Program-made: the position numbers and the translations under genes
The notes under the pieces: model-generated
What the model was told of the DNA's origin: nothing
The model's database searches: none
The model's input: only the letters and a program-made list of their open reading frames with translations
Shown: piece after piece, positions 23,596-35,500 of the stretch
Numbering within the stretch: the stretch's first letter is position 1
Layout of the letters: each line of letters begins with the position of its first letter
NCBI GenBank assembly: GCA_012295275.1
Contig: CM022678.1
Span: forward strand, 12,069,329 to 12,133,328
DNA from: Chrysomallon squamiferum
Taxonomy: Eukaryota > Mollusca > Gastropoda > Neomphalida > Peltospiridae
Direction: 5' to 3'
Length of the DNA: 64,000 nucleotides

Positions 23596-25254
23596 TGCTT
23601 TAATGCTTAAAGCAAATCACTGAAACAACATGCTTTTGGCTTCAGAAACCACAAGCATGCACACAGACACACACACACACACAAGTATACAAAACAAACA
23701 ATACATGAAAAACATATTACAGCAATATCTTATCATTCAAACTCTTTGAATCCTAATCACAAGACATGCAGCACCATGAACTAATAATTGAAAAATGGAC
23801 TAAAAAAAAAAACACACCAGAAAATAAACTGCTCTGTTTATTACGCAGTGGCTGACATTTTAAAAATGAATCAGTGTAACTAAAAACAAAGTTAATCTGA
23901 CCAAGTAAACATTTCTGTTACAGACAAGTTATTTGCTCAGACAGATCTTAGACTGTTGAAACATTTTTTTTGTACAAAATAGTTTCTGATTGTTTACATA
24001 TGTGTAAATAAATAATTTAGTTCTTGTTTCAATTTCTTAATATTACATACAATATTAAGGACTCATTTTTATTTTCTGAATATTTGGGTTTTTTCCTTTA
24101 AAAATAATAATAATAATAATAATAATAATATAAATACTTAAATAAAAAATAATATACAAAAAGAGAAGAATTTAAACAAAGGAAAATAGAAAAGGTGGAA
24201 TTATTATAATCTTTGCAGCTTCATTTCTGATTATTGGAAATAAATTCCTTTCCCCCTCCTGAGTATTTCAAGTTCAGCCATGTCCTTTTGACAACAATTT
24301 CTTCTGATGTCATTTATGTACATGAATGGACTTTGTAGGTTCTCACCTGTTTTAACATTCTGGCATGTTCTTTTTGTATATCAAGGTAACATTCAATAAG
24401 TAATCCATTCTTAATCCAGTGAATTCAGTTAATCCAAACACTAATCCCAATAATCTTGAGATTTCGTAATAAATCTGAAAGGGCTCGTTTTGTTTTATAA
24501 TTGTTTGGGTTATTTTGATTCAGTTACAAAGAGAACAAGAAACTGTGGTGGATTTTATATATGAAAACTTTCAGGTAGGGCCTTTATTTACTATGTATAT
24601 TCTCATTCACAATGTGTCATATGCTATCTTCAGTGATATAAAAGAACAAAAACAACCCCACTCAACAAGCACATACATGCATGATCATGTAAATACATAC
24701 TAAATAGATAAAATAATATAATAAAAATAAACGATAAACAAAAAAGTATGAAGAACACCAGAAAAGGCAAAAATAATAAAATAATTTAATTAATAATGAA
24801 AGAAAACTATATGAAAACAACATTTTCTGTATTACGATTAGTGGCAAATGCCCAGTTTTAATATTATAAATAAATTTTGATAATTTCTGACAGCAAAACT
24901 ATGCAGTATGTAGATATCTATAGCTATATCTATATATCTATACATACATATAAAATTTCTGAAACTTAAGTAACCTAAAAAATGATTTTCCATGGTCAGA
25001 CTTATTGAATAAAATATTTTCAGAAAATTATATATGACCAAAATTTGAACAGCAAGATGTGTCAGTGTTATTTTGAATATTACAATGAATTTTATACAAA
25101 CCTTCAAAGTTTTCATGATGATCGACAACCTGAGCACAACACAGGTACAAAGTAAAACCAGAAAGAGTCTGAAACAGAAAACAATTTCTAACTACACCTC
25201 TTTCAAAACTTTTAAATCAATCAATATAATAAAATCTACCACAGACAGACAGTT

Positions 25255-25299
<45 letters not shown>

Positions 25300-27105
25300 T
25301 TAAATTCTATAAATAAAAATATTATATAAATTCTTATTTTCTACACATCTTCTCATTTTATCAAATATTTTCAAAAAAACAACAATTCTTAGATAAAAAC
25401 AAAATTGGAGACTTGTAAAGTTTCTTTCATCCATGAACATATAAATTAAAATAAATATGTAATTTGTTACCTATATTAAGAAATTTAAAAACAGTATTAA
25501 CTCACCACTTTAGGGTTTGTGAGTTCTCGAGATAAGCCAGGAATTTTTGATTTGATTCCTCCCATTGTGTACTTAAAATTATTCCACCATGTCTGGTCAA
25601 GAACTGATGTTGAACTAGACTGATTTCTCTGATAATGAATAAATCAGATTTTAGAATGATTATAAAGAAAAATAATACAAAAATAAGAAAAAGTTTTTTT
25701 GGTAATATCATTCCATATATGATGAAAAATAATTAGTATTCAAATAATGTTTAATAACCTTATTTACATTTGATTGCAATTTGATTAAAATAAATTAATA
25801 ATAATTATATATGTATCTCTGTGTGTGTGTGTGTGTGTGTCTCAGGTAAAGTAACTTTGTTTTAATATCAATCACATAATGCTTGGATCAATAAGTAATT
25901 TGTCTATTTTGTATAAATCTTAATGAGTAGTTCTGTAACATGTATGTATTACAGCAATTCAGTATGATAAACTGAAATATGAGGACAGAACTAAAACAAA
26001 AAGCCTGATAGTATTAACAGTCATATTGTTAAATTATTAGCTTTTAACCGACAGCAGTAAATCAAACAACTGTGACTAAGACAAGTAATATATGTGTAAC
26101 AGTTTCATTTGTTTTTATAGGAAATCACAATTTCATACAAAATATTTTTAGAAAAAACAATATATATTTATATTATTAAGGTTTCTGTGTGGAAATATAA
26201 TGAAACAGTCTAAATAAATTTCACAAGTTGTGTTTTGCTTGTTTTCTTCTGTCAAATTTTATTACACCATTTATTTGTTCTGTCACAGGTCCATTTAATA
26301 AGTACACTAATGATAAAAGATGCAGAGGACTGAATAAATACTTACCCACATATTTTAATGTAAAGGATAATTAGATTAATTTTAATATTCTAGAGTGTGT
26401 CATTATTTTTAACAACTGACAGCTACAGAGATTACATACCTTTGTTTGATAAACACTGGTACATTTTAAAAATAAATGTGGTTTTGCTGATGTTTGTTGT
26501 GAAATTTCTGTTGGGTTTCTTGTGCGATAATTCCCAGTCTGGATAACACTGCAGCACTGGAAAAAAAAAAATATATATATATTAGTATTATTACTCATTT
26601 ACTGAAATAAATTTAAAAATTAGTTAAAATTATGTAAAACTGAATATGATAAATGCAACCTGATAAATGCAACCCTAAAAGTATTCTGTATTAAAAAGAT
26701 CATAGTAATTAATGCTCGATATTCTCGTAACTATATCATTATAATAATAATAATAATGTATGTTGACATTCACATTGGTTGTACATGGAAAATCGTGATT
26801 AAATAAATACTATTTAATAACAACAATAATGAAAATAATAAAAATGATAGAAACAAATGATGAACTAACTAGTCGAAATGAAAAATGAATTACAAACGTA
26901 GATAAATTACTAAATGACGAAAACATTAGATATATAATATTTAGAATTAGATTTAAGCGAACCATGCGAACAGAGGAAATTTAAAAGTATTTGGCGAGTC
27001 AGGCTTAGTATGTTGTGCTAATCTTACTTTACAACACTGGAGAAATGTTGGCGTAAAAATCTTCCTGCTAAGAGATGACATGATTTCTTTTCTTATTATA
27101 TTCAT
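20797..27105 (-). CDS. UQCC1: UQCC1, ubiquinol-cytochrome c reductase (complex III) assembly factor 1
   Basis: Nine coding exons with consistent phases give about 305 residues, close to the roughly 300 of animal UQCC1. The family (fungal Cbp3, ubiquinol-cytochrome c chaperone domain) is a mitochondrial inner-membrane/matrix chaperone that binds newly made cytochrome b for complex III. Diagnostic blocks are LPNTFNSWFLLTELHVWM (exon 5-6), MRNCMIEALWEDCEKR, FLGSLFAYDEGLLGDD, LAGAVWRTLF and VEYIRKQ. The N-terminus is basic and low in acidic residues, compatible with a mitochondrial presequence. It starts at ATG 27103-27105 and stops at 20797-20799. The exon 4 donor is ambiguous by 18 nt, and the longer form aligns better. 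The gene is head-to-head with LDAH, about 640 bp ATG to ATG. Confidence 0.93.
21474..21587 (-). CDS. UQCC1: UQCC1 exon 8
   Basis: 38 codons, GLLGDDKTLAGAVWRTLF to VEYIRKQ; closely matches the human DDHGLAAALWRTFF...LLVEYVRKQ block. Confidence 0.95.
21607..21685. repeat. (GT)n-(GATA)n microsatellite
   Basis: About 20 GT units followed by five GATA units in a UQCC1 intron. Confidence 0.9.
21774..22097 (-). CDS. Hypothetical intronless ORF nested in a UQCC1 intron
   Basis: A 107-codon ORF from MSKYSIVSNN to KMSAINS on the same strand as UQCC1, between exons 7 and 8. Unlike other ORFs nearby, it is not built from simple repeats and has a balanced composition (basic, with KLNPTVKDTN and ILLDLNCMEGYD). 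I recognise no family. It may be a remnant of an inserted gene or chance. Confidence 0.25.
   Translation of the reverse strand: MSKYSIVSNNPSHLKIQLEKMKIVVLVPDLTCKSQPSIQTLKLKYHKKQLKHFIAKMEKLNPTVKDTNILQVILLDLNCMEGYDIETNMIKRKSFERCSFKMSAINS
22511..22591 (-). CDS. UQCC1: UQCC1 exon 7
   Basis: 27 codons, phase 0, from SVSRSARRDG to LFAYDE; donor GAG/GTAAAG. Continues into GLLGDD of exon 8 as in the family. Confidence 0.92.
22877..22985 (-). CDS. UQCC1: UQCC1 exon 6
   Basis: Encodes MVMVKLSKMG through ALWEDCEKRVKLLG; donor GGA/GTAAGT. Aligns with human VRMKQEG...HFMWEDVQQRGRVMG. Confidence 0.92.
23334..23391 (-). CDS. UQCC1: UQCC1 exon 5
   Basis: 58 nt, 2 nt left over at each end. Encodes LDLPNTFNSWFLLTELHV, the most conserved motif of the Cbp3/UQCC1 chaperone domain. 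The split TGG at the next junction completes HVWM. Confidence 0.92.
23555..23685. repeat. (CA)n tracts flanking a dispersed repeat core
   Basis: (AC)n at 23555-23592 and 23660-23685 bracket a core (23596-23650, TGCTTTAATGC...TTTGGCTTCAGAAAC) that recurs at 42638-42690, also followed by CA-rich DNA. It lies in a UQCC1 intron. Confidence 0.7.
25084..25168 (-). CDS. UQCC1: UQCC1 exon 4 (donor uncertain)
   Basis: Acceptor GTTTCAG/ACT; LYLCCAQ...HHENFE aligns with the human MYTSCVEKTDFE region. Two donors keep phase: 25102 (GAAG/GTTTGT) and 25084 (CATT/GTAATA). The second adds GLYKIH and better matches family length. Confidence 0.7.
25257..25296. repeat. (GA)n microsatellite
   Basis: About 20 GA units in the UQCC1 intron between exons 3 and 4. 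Confidence 0.9.
25506..25619 (-). CDS. UQCC1: UQCC1 exon 3
   Basis: 38 codons, phase 0, donor GTG/GTGAGT. Includes WWNNFKYTMGGIKSK, at the position of the conserved segment before the chaperone domain. Confidence 0.75.
26440..26556 (-). CDS. UQCC1: UQCC1 exon 2
   Basis: 39 codons, phase 0 at both ends, acceptor T8CCAG/TGC, donor AAAG/GTATGT. Poorly conserved N-terminal region (CCSVIQTGNYRTRNP). Confidence 0.75.
27028..27105 (-). CDS. UQCC1: UQCC1 exon 1 (start, likely mitochondrial presequence)
   Basis: 26 codons from MNIIRKEIM to LQCCK; donor TGTAAA/GTAAGA. Basic, Ser/Thr-containing and low in acidic residues, as expected of a mitochondrial targeting peptide. Confidence 0.75.
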
Positions 27106-27742
27106 CGTTGAAAACCGTACATCTTGTTCTTGCCGGTGACCTCAAAATGTGAGTTTTCCCAACTCTTTTCTAAGTGAAGGAAAGGAAATTAACGGGTCGC
27201 TTCTAGCGTTAATAAACGGCTAACGGTAGCTTGTTTTGTTTTCAGTACCGTGTCGTATTAAAGATATTTGTTAATCCATAACTAAAAACTAATGAAATTA
27301 TTAAAGTACTTTTAGAAATTACGGCATTTCGTGCTGTTTATATTAATCGCTAGCGATCACTGTAACAGTGTATACATTTCTGTATGTGTGTTCCTCCAGA
27401 GGCGATTGTTTTGTCACGTGAAAGTGTCAAAGTTCTTTCATCATGAAAATAAAACCGAACTTTCTCTCATTTATTTATTTATATAAACTCTGTATATTTA
27501 GTTAAGGTAATCGGAACTCTTTCTGGAAAAAAGGAAAAATAATAATAATAATAATAATAAAATAACATTAAGCAGTTCTTAATAATAATAATGATGATGA
27601 TGATAATTCTTACGTTTTATTTTTAAATGTATATATTGCTAAAATAGTAATAAAATAAAATACTTAATTTTCAAAAAAAGTAAATAATAAAACAATTTTA
27701 TTTTTAGAGGCATATTTGAAAAGTTAAACTGCTTCAACCACA
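27106..27742. promoter_or_regulatory. Likely bidirectional UQCC1/LDAH promoter and 5' UTRs
   Basis: The two start codons are about 640 bp apart in divergent orientation, and the interval 27130-27440 has more G+C and CpG than its surroundings. On the LDAH side a donor-like TTAAG/GTAATC (27506) and an acceptor-like ATTTTTAG/AGG (27711) could bound a 5' UTR intron containing the (AATAAT)n run at 27538-27610. Transcription starts cannot be placed from sequence alone. Confidence 0.5.
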
Positions 27743-27854
27743 ATGGACAGGTCTCCAGAAATGAGGTCAGAGTTCTGCTCTATCCTTGGTGGATCAACTC
27801 ACCTGATAAAGTTTGGAAAATTACCAGCACCATACATCTTTATTGTCATTCCTG
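27743..27854 (+). CDS. LDAH: LDAH exon 1
   Basis: 37 codons plus 1 nt; MDRSPEMRSE to FIVIP, donor CCTG/GTATTT. Context CACAATGG is a fair start site. Confidence 0.9.
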
Positions 27855-30800
27855 GTATTTATAAATAGATTAGTTAATCATGTTGTTTGTTGATAATTGC
27901 AGCCCAGAAGTGTGATATAGTGTGATATATATGTATAACTGAAATTTTAATATGCATCAAGGTTCCATTAATTATTTTAATTCTGAAAATTGATACATGT
28001 ATATTAATGTTATTATTAAATTTTGTTCAGTCACACTATTAAATAAAATTAATTAAATGTATAACCGAAATTTTAATATGCATCAAGGCTCCATTAATTA
28101 TTTTAATTCTGAAAATTGATACATGTATATTGATGTTATTATTAAATTTTGTTCAGTCACTATTAAAAAAAATTAATTAAAAAAATAAAAATATCTTTTA
28201 TTCTTCTTGTTTCATTTTCTGTTATTTTTTCAAATATAAAATTTCAAACTTTTTATATGAAAAATATTGAAGAAATATGTGAAAGTAATAGTAACAGTAT
28301 TCATATGTGTGATGAAAAGAAAAATTTGGAATATTTTACTGCAATGTTTGGTTTAAATAAATGCAAGAATGGTAAAAATTACATTTATTTTTATTAAAAT
28401 ATTACAAAACCTTTTTTAAATTATTATTTTTTTATTTTTCTGACTTTTTCATTTAAATGATTAAACTTTTGCTGTTTTCTCTATAATTCACTGACTAAGA
28501 TGATCACTGACACTATATAGGTGATGCAGGTGTTTAGAGGCAGAGATTAATAAATTGAAACTGAGACAGCAATTTATTATCATGATGGTATAATTCTACC
28601 CTCATCCCCTAGATAAATAATACATTTACAAAGAGTACAGCACAATTATTACCAATTTATAAGCACATTTAAATACTGGGCATGCCAGACAAACAATATA
28701 TTAAGTTAACAAAATTCTATTTAAAATACAGAATGCATCAGTTGGGAAATAACTTTATATATGGAATTGGTCAATTTTACAACATCAAAACAAGTGAGAA
28801 AAATATCTTATTAAATCCTGCTTCAAAACTCTTATCACAGCACTACAAATTTTTCAAGCTCCTTTCTTGTGACCTGCTTATGTAAGCACCCATTTGTAAT
28901 TTCATTCCCAAAATTTTATTTTTCTTTTGTATTTATTGTGTTTGTACAGTAAATTTCAAAGTTATATCAATGCCATTTCATTTCCACATACTATTTTGTG
29001 AATTGAATCATCTGAAAACCTCTCTTCTAGTACTCATCAGACAAGCTGTTTGTGTCACTATCTGCACCATTTTCCTGTTCTCCTGTTTCATAGTTCCAGC
29101 TGACCCAGTTCTGTCTCCAGCATATCAGTCAGCATATCAACAGTTTTTGTGATAAAATCATTTCATCCAGTCAGAACATCACACTCCACATTCCAGTCAT
29201 CTCTGAAATGCTTCAGAGCTTCACAGTGTGCAACTTGAGTGGTTTGCTCTTTCCAATGAAAGAGCTAGCTAAATAATAACCAGTAGCTGACACTACAGCT
29301 CTGAAATCCAGTATTTAAAGATATTTGTAATGTTAATAAAATGTTTATTTTCCTTCCCTAGCAAGATACAACAACATCCAGAATATGTCACTTTCTAAAT
29401 TCTGAAGAATCAGTCTCTTACAGAAAGCCAATTGATGGGTGATTTTCAGCAAAAGTTTTAACTAGTCTTTTATCTGTTAAGAAAATATTTCTTATTATGA
29501 AAAAAATATCTCTTTGAGAAGCTGAAATATGAGTAATATATCAAGTTGTCATTTAAAATATTAATAAGGTGAGGGAAAAGTGACTGTTTTTCTTTTAAAT
29601 TTTCCCACTGGAAATTTCTACTGTCTTTAAGTCTAATATTGTTATCAGCCCCCGAAAACATGGATCATGATATTTATTCTCTGGGTCTGTTTTAAATATC
29701 ACCAACTACATAATAAATAAGAAAACAGTGGTTCCTATGAATGATGATGGGAATGCATCTGGGACTTCCAGGCACCAGACTAATTTATTACATTTAGTTA
29801 GTATAAATTGTAACTTAAATAACATTTTGTTTATCGTCTTCTTCTGCTTACAACTATGGATATAAACAGTTTTATGATTCTGCATTTATTAACCAATATT
29901 AACATCTGCATAAAAAAAAAGTTCACAGTTCAGTGATGATCAGTTCCAATGATGCCAGTTTATTTTGTGACAGACAAATGTTATTGTAATTTTTATTATC
30001 CAAATTTTACCCAAATATTATAAGGAATTGTGAATTTTATATACTTTTGTAAGTGGGGAGGGGTTTGCATAATGGTAATCTTGCAGTTTAGGTTATAAAA
30101 CTTTTTAGAAGAGATTTTACTTTACGATTTGTTATTTAATATACAAAAAGGCCACGTAAAAATGACTAAATTTGCTTACTTGTTATTTTATTTAAATTGT
30201 ATATATATATATATATGCATGTGTGTGTGTTTAATTGTAATATATGTTTTATTATAACTTAATATCTCTTTCTTTTATCTTTAGGAAATCCAGGAATAAT
30301 AGAATATTATGAGGAATTTATGCGAGTTCTGTATTTCAATGCTGGAACTAGAATTCCTGTTTGGGGTATTTCACATGCAGGACATGTTTCAGTGCCATTA
30401 AAAGCAAGTGGATTTTCAGAAATATGTAAGCAAAAACTGTAATCAGTTCTTATTAAATATAAACAATAAATTTTGTAATTTTGTCAACTGTATTCATAAG
30501 ATAGTGTAAACTGTATATATATACACGTATCTGTTATGTATATATATAGTTTACACTATCTTATGAATACAGTTGACAATGTATATGTTATGTGTATATA
30601 TAGATATATATATACATAGCTAGATAGATAGCTAGATAGATAAACAGATCATCATAAAAATGAGTACTTGTAACTGTTACCTTTTTAAATAGTATGATTT
30701 CTGTGTGGATATTTCAGGAGAAATAACATAGATGCTGCGAAAAATCTTAATTCATTTCTTTTATTTTTCCTTTTTTCATCAAATAAAATGGTAATTAGCT

Positions 30801-31522
30801 AATAATTAGAATTTATTTTGTTACAATATTTTTGTTGCTTTGCAGTGAAAGACCCTCCAGGAGTGTTCTCTTTGGGAGGACAAATCAAACACAAGATTGA
30901 ATTCATTACGCAGTCCGTACCTGAAAATGTAAGACTCATTCTGATTGGTCATTCTATTGGCTGCTACATGATCCTCAAACTCATTGACCAGATTCCTCAC
31001 AAGATCTTGCGCTGCTTTCTACTCTTTCCTACCATTGAGAGAATGGCTCTCTCACCCCAGGGCGTCTACGTAGCACCACTGTTGCAGTATCTGCGTTGGC
31101 TGGCTGTACTTGCAGTCAAAGTGTTATCGTACCTCTCCCCACATGTTCAGTACAGACTGATTTTGCGGTACTTCAAGGGATGCAAGGTGCCTGAATGCGC
31201 CTTGAACGCCACAATGAGTCTGTTTGACCCTATCTGTGTTAACAAGGCAACGTTCATGGCAAACCAGGAGATGCAGCAAGTGATTCGATTACCAGAGGAC
31301 ATTATTCGTAAGAACATTTCCAAACTGAGTTTCTACTATGGTTCATCAGACCACTGGTGTCCCAAAGAGTACTGTTACCAGCTGAAGAGAAAGTTCCCTC
31401 ACGCTGACATCTACATGTGTCAGAATGACTTTTCTCATGCTTACGTTCTGGAGGCCAGTGACAAAATGGCCGACATCATTTGGTCCTGGATTCAGAAAGA
31501 TTTGCACAAGTTGAAAGATTAA
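27743..31522 (+). CDS. LDAH: LDAH, lipid droplet-associated hydrolase (serine hydrolase)
   Basis: Three coding exons (27743-27854, 30285-30425, 30846-31522) join in phase to 309 residues; the human protein is 325. The family is an alpha/beta-hydrolase found on lipid droplets and linked to cholesteryl ester or triglyceride turnover; its exact substrate is debated. Visible landmarks: IPGNPG oxyanion-type motif across exon 1-2, WGISHAGH, nucleophile elbow GHSIG (Ser about 121), FLLFPTIERM, acid YGSSDHWCPKE (Asp about 253) and DFSHAYV (His about 282). The apparent ATG at 30818 lies in intron 2, so it is not the start. The gene is divergent from UQCC1 and convergent with Scribble. Confidence 0.95.
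27932..28182. repeat. 126-bp tandem duplication in LDAH intron 1
   Basis: Two adjacent copies (from 27932 and from 28058) sharing TTTTAATATGCATCAAGGNT, AATTCTGAAAATTGATACAT and TTGTTCAGTCAC, with few differences. Confidence 0.9.
30285..30425 (+). CDS. LDAH: LDAH exon 2
   Basis: Acceptor TATCTTTAG/GA; completes Gly-Asn-Pro-Gly and carries EYYEEFMRVLYF and IPVWGISHAGH; donor ATAT/GTAAGC. Confidence 0.95.
30481..30579. repeat. Inverted repeat, 32-bp perfect arms, in LDAH intron 2
   Basis: Left arm 30481-30512 (TTGTCAACTGTATTCATAAG + ATAGTGTAAACT) is exactly the reverse complement of 30548-30579. The 35-nt AT-rich spacer can extend pairing, so the transcript could form a long hairpin. Confidence 0.9.
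30846..31522 (+). CDS. LDAH: LDAH exon 3 (catalytic triad, stop)
   Basis: Acceptor TTGCTTTGCAG/TG; split codon gives Leu before KDPPGVFSLGGQIKHK. Carries all three catalytic residues and the TAA at 31520-31522. Higher G+C than the flanks, as is typical for true coding sequence in this window. Confidence 0.96.
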
Positions 31523-32162
31523 GTGTTTTGTTTATGACAGTGTTTTGCAATCATTATTTAATGATTTTTGCTGGATGTACAGCTCTGACAACTTTGTTAA
31601 ATTTAAGGAATTAGATATTATTTTTCATGATAAATTATAAACTTGTTTACAGTTGCAGAGATGTTCTTTAAATTTGTGATAAATTGAACAGTCTTAAAGT
31701 TTAAATTAAATTCGTGAACACTTAAAGTGTTTTTCTTGATGTGTTATATTTTCTGAATTTACCTATACTGTTATTTTTAACTTAAATTCTATCTAATGTG
31801 ACTAGATTTTATTTTTATTTGTGTGTTTTGTAAGGGTTGTTAGTTTTTAAGAAAATAACTTTGAAAAAAAAAAAAGTAGTATTTGTGTTTGCTTTGACAT
31901 TATGGTACAATTTTTCTTGTCTTCAGAAATACACACCTGAACATGGTTTATTTAAAAAGATATAAAGATTGTTTATTTTAATCAAATGTTATCTCTGAAT
32001 GCACCAAGTTTTATTTATATTTTTCATCATATACTGTAAGTAATAATTAAATAACAAGATTTATGTACTGATTAATATTTAATTTCTAAAAATGTCTCAT
32101 TCTGAGTAGATTTTAATTGACATTTAACTTCTTTGAACTTTATAATCATTTCTGTAAAAAGA

Positions 32163-32168
32163 AATAAA
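32163..32168 (+). terminator. Possible LDAH polyadenylation signal
   Basis: AATAAA about 640 nt past the LDAH stop. Candidate only; the hexamer is frequent in this AT-rich DNA. Confidence 0.25.
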
Positions 32169-32368
32169 ATTAGAAATAGATTAAGGAATATTTTTTTCAC
32201 AATCAACATATTTTTACTGTTTGACTGAGGAGAAAGAAAACTGTGTAGTGAAGCAATGGGTGTTTTTACAGTTAACATGTTATTTTAATATACATCCTAC
32301 AAACAGGAGTACACTCACTCAAGGCTTTGATAAACCAACTGATACCAGAAAATTGCTGTCTTCTATAT

Positions 32369-32384
32369 CACACACACACACACA

Positions 32385-32437
<53 letters not shown>

Positions 32438-32533
32438 ACACACACACAGACACACAAACACAGACACACAAACACACACACACACACACACACACAGACA
32501 CACACCAAACAACAGACACACACAGAGACACAC

Positions 32534-32560
<27 letters not shown>
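32369..32560. repeat. (CA)n compound microsatellite, about 190 bp
   Basis: CA repeat with CAGA interruptions, giving repeat-only ORFs on both strands. Confidence 0.95.
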
Positions 32561-32564
<4 letters not shown>

Positions 32565-32599
32565 ATTCTGTTGATACACTCACTAAGCAGACTGAAACT

Positions 32600-35500
32600 T
32601 GAATCTACAAACTAGAGTTTTAATCAAATTCAGACCTGGGTGAAGATGGCTTCTAACTCCTCAGCTAAACATTTTGTATATGGTTCTGTTGCACAAAGCT
32701 TTCATTAACCTAAGAATGTTGAACAATTTCAGTTACCTTGTAAATGACTGTTTTATATTTCTTGATATAAACTGTTTTACTGATGTAACAAATACAGTAA
32801 GTTGAAGGATTTAACATTTTATTTTGTTTAAATCACAAACATTTTATGAAATTTTTTTATTCTTTTTTTTAAAGTAAGTAAAAAAGTCATAATGAAGTAT
32901 AAAACAAAACCCAATAAAATTGAAACGAAATAATAAATCCAGCAATATTTATTACAATTACCAATAACAGTTTATTACAATATTTATCAACCCTGTTGCA
33001 TACCCTCATAAAGTGAACAATTAAAGAAAATATTTTAAAAGAAAGATAACTGTACAAAAAAGAGAAACCTTTAGTTAAAACTGACTCTTTTTTTTATTGT
33101 TTAATTTGTCTTGAAACATGAGAACATAAAATAAACTCTTTTATACATGCAGAATTTGGTGTAAGATTAACACAGTATGATATGCTAGTTATTAACATAT
33201 GAGTAAATATGCCAAGCCCCACTGTTCCATGCAGGGTGTGCTGTACAAACTGATACAGACGTAGTAATATACATGTGATATGATTTACCTTGAAATGGAA
33301 TACAGCTCAAGCATTGTGGAAATTATCATTCAAAAACAAGATAAAAATAAAAGGAGAGATTTGGTAAACAAATTTACCCACCACCAAAACCAGGGACTGA
33401 TGTGCTTGCAGACAATTTGTTCAAAGTTAAATGGTTTGTATCCATTCACTATCATTTGAAGATGGCATTTCTAAAAACCTAACCCCTTTTTAGAATCTTT
33501 TTAATTTTCTGACTGTAACAACATAGCAATTTTAGTTATTATTATAGATGTGTAAAAATCTACTTCCTTATTTTAGAATCTTTATATTTTCTGACAGTGA
33601 TATAAATATAGATTTCTAATTCAAAAATACTCTCAAACTTAGGCAAGATTTATATATAATTATTTACTTTTAATTGTAACAAATATTTATTTATTACTAG
33701 TTTTAAAATGCTGCCAGCCTGATTAAATTCAGCAATTGTATTCTCATTATAGACTTTTGCTTTTCTGAATTAAAATTAATAAATTATATTAATATAATTA
33801 CTTATCTGTTACATGATGAACTCACAATTGATTCTAAAATATAAATACAAAACTGAAAATTTATCTGGATACATTTGTTTTTAAGTAACTTATCTGAGTA
33901 TAACAAGATAAGCTACCAGAATTGTTTTTCAAGTTATTTAGTGTGTAGTGATTTTAATAACTGTAGAATACTTTTTACATTTTATTAGGTTTATTACAAA
34001 TTTCTGACAAATTTCTGACAAATTTCATTTTTTTTTATTCAATTTCATTATTTTCATTTCTCTGCAATCCATTAAAAAGCTCACTTTTTTCCACAAACAT
34101 TAAATTATAACAGATATGAAAAACTATAAAACAATGAAAATGTCCAATGAAATTTAAAATGTAACTAACAAAGAACGTGGATATTAACTCTCAATTTTGT
34201 AAAATAAAATTTACAAGAACATAGAAAATTCATCACCAGATTAAATCTTTAATCATTTTTCCTTTGCAGTGAAACATATTTAATTAAAAATACTAATCAA
34301 CAATAAAACACAAATTAATCAAATTTTTGCCATCATCAAAAATATTTTAATAACATTCATTAACAAAAGTGGATTCTTTTAATTTTTATTTTACATGATA
34401 TTGTAGTGGTTATGATATTCAAGGGCAAAAATATACATTCTCAAATTGAAAAAAAAATAAACAGGCAATTAAAATATTCAATTTGTATTCTCCACAAACG
34501 CAAGTTAAAACAAAAACAACATAAATTAAGTATTCTTTCTCTTTTTTCACACTCACAATTTCACAAAAATCATTCATAAAATTTTTACTTCAGTCGTACA
34601 GTATTTATCCATCACCATTTTTACATTTTTATTTAATTTAATTTTTTTTTTTTTTAAATCAGTCTTTCCAGTTCCATCTCAAGTGATTTAAATAAAATTT
34701 CTAAAATTTCCAACAACTCAAAATGTGTTGAACCTCACATTTTAATTTGTTAAACCCACTTTCATTGTGAAACTAATTTAAACTGAAATATTGGTTTTAA
34801 AAGTACAAGTTAAATTCAACTTTGGTCTACAAGTTTTTTCCAATTACGTTGCAGATCAGAACTGTCATTAAATCATTTTATATAAAAAATATAATCAAAT
34901 CAGTCTTTACTCATCTAAAATTTTTCAAAATGTTAGACATATTTATATTTCTTCTTTTTTTTTTAGATCCGTACTACTAATAATCATCTCAACTGTACAT
35001 GAGCCTAGTCTAACATACAGTCAGTCCTAGTAATCTAGTTTTTTTTCATTAATACCGAACAGCATTAAAAATAAAGAAATTAAGACTGAATCTGTAGTTT
35101 CAATAAAATATAAATTAAATCTGCTTAAAAAAAAAAAGAAGAAGAAGAAAAAAGGATACCATAAAAGTTATCAATCACTGTGACTGTTGTAAATTATTTT
35201 GAGATGAAAATAGAAAGACTAACAAAAACAAGCAAACTAAAGAGAAAGTGGGTGAAAAAAAAAAACAAAAAAAAACAAACAAACAAAAATGGAACAATAA
35301 ATATTCAACACAACATATTCAATGTAAAAATAAATTGTATAAAAACTATTTTTTAAAAGTAGCATACACAAAGCACATAAATTACACAAAATATTATACA
35401 AAGTTTACATCACATTGATAAAATTAAAAAAAAATAAAACAAAAAATAAAAAAAATATTATTATTATACAATGACAGGAAACATAAAACATATTAAGTTT

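Noticed and set aside
24356-24440. Minus-strand exon candidate ending LDIQKEHARMLKQ before a GTGAG donor
   Set aside because: No convincing acceptor, and UQCC1 phases and homology join exon 4 directly to exon 5 without it.
32221-32602. ORFs of alternating His/Thr and Cys/Val
   Set aside because: Pure (CA)n/(GT)n translation.
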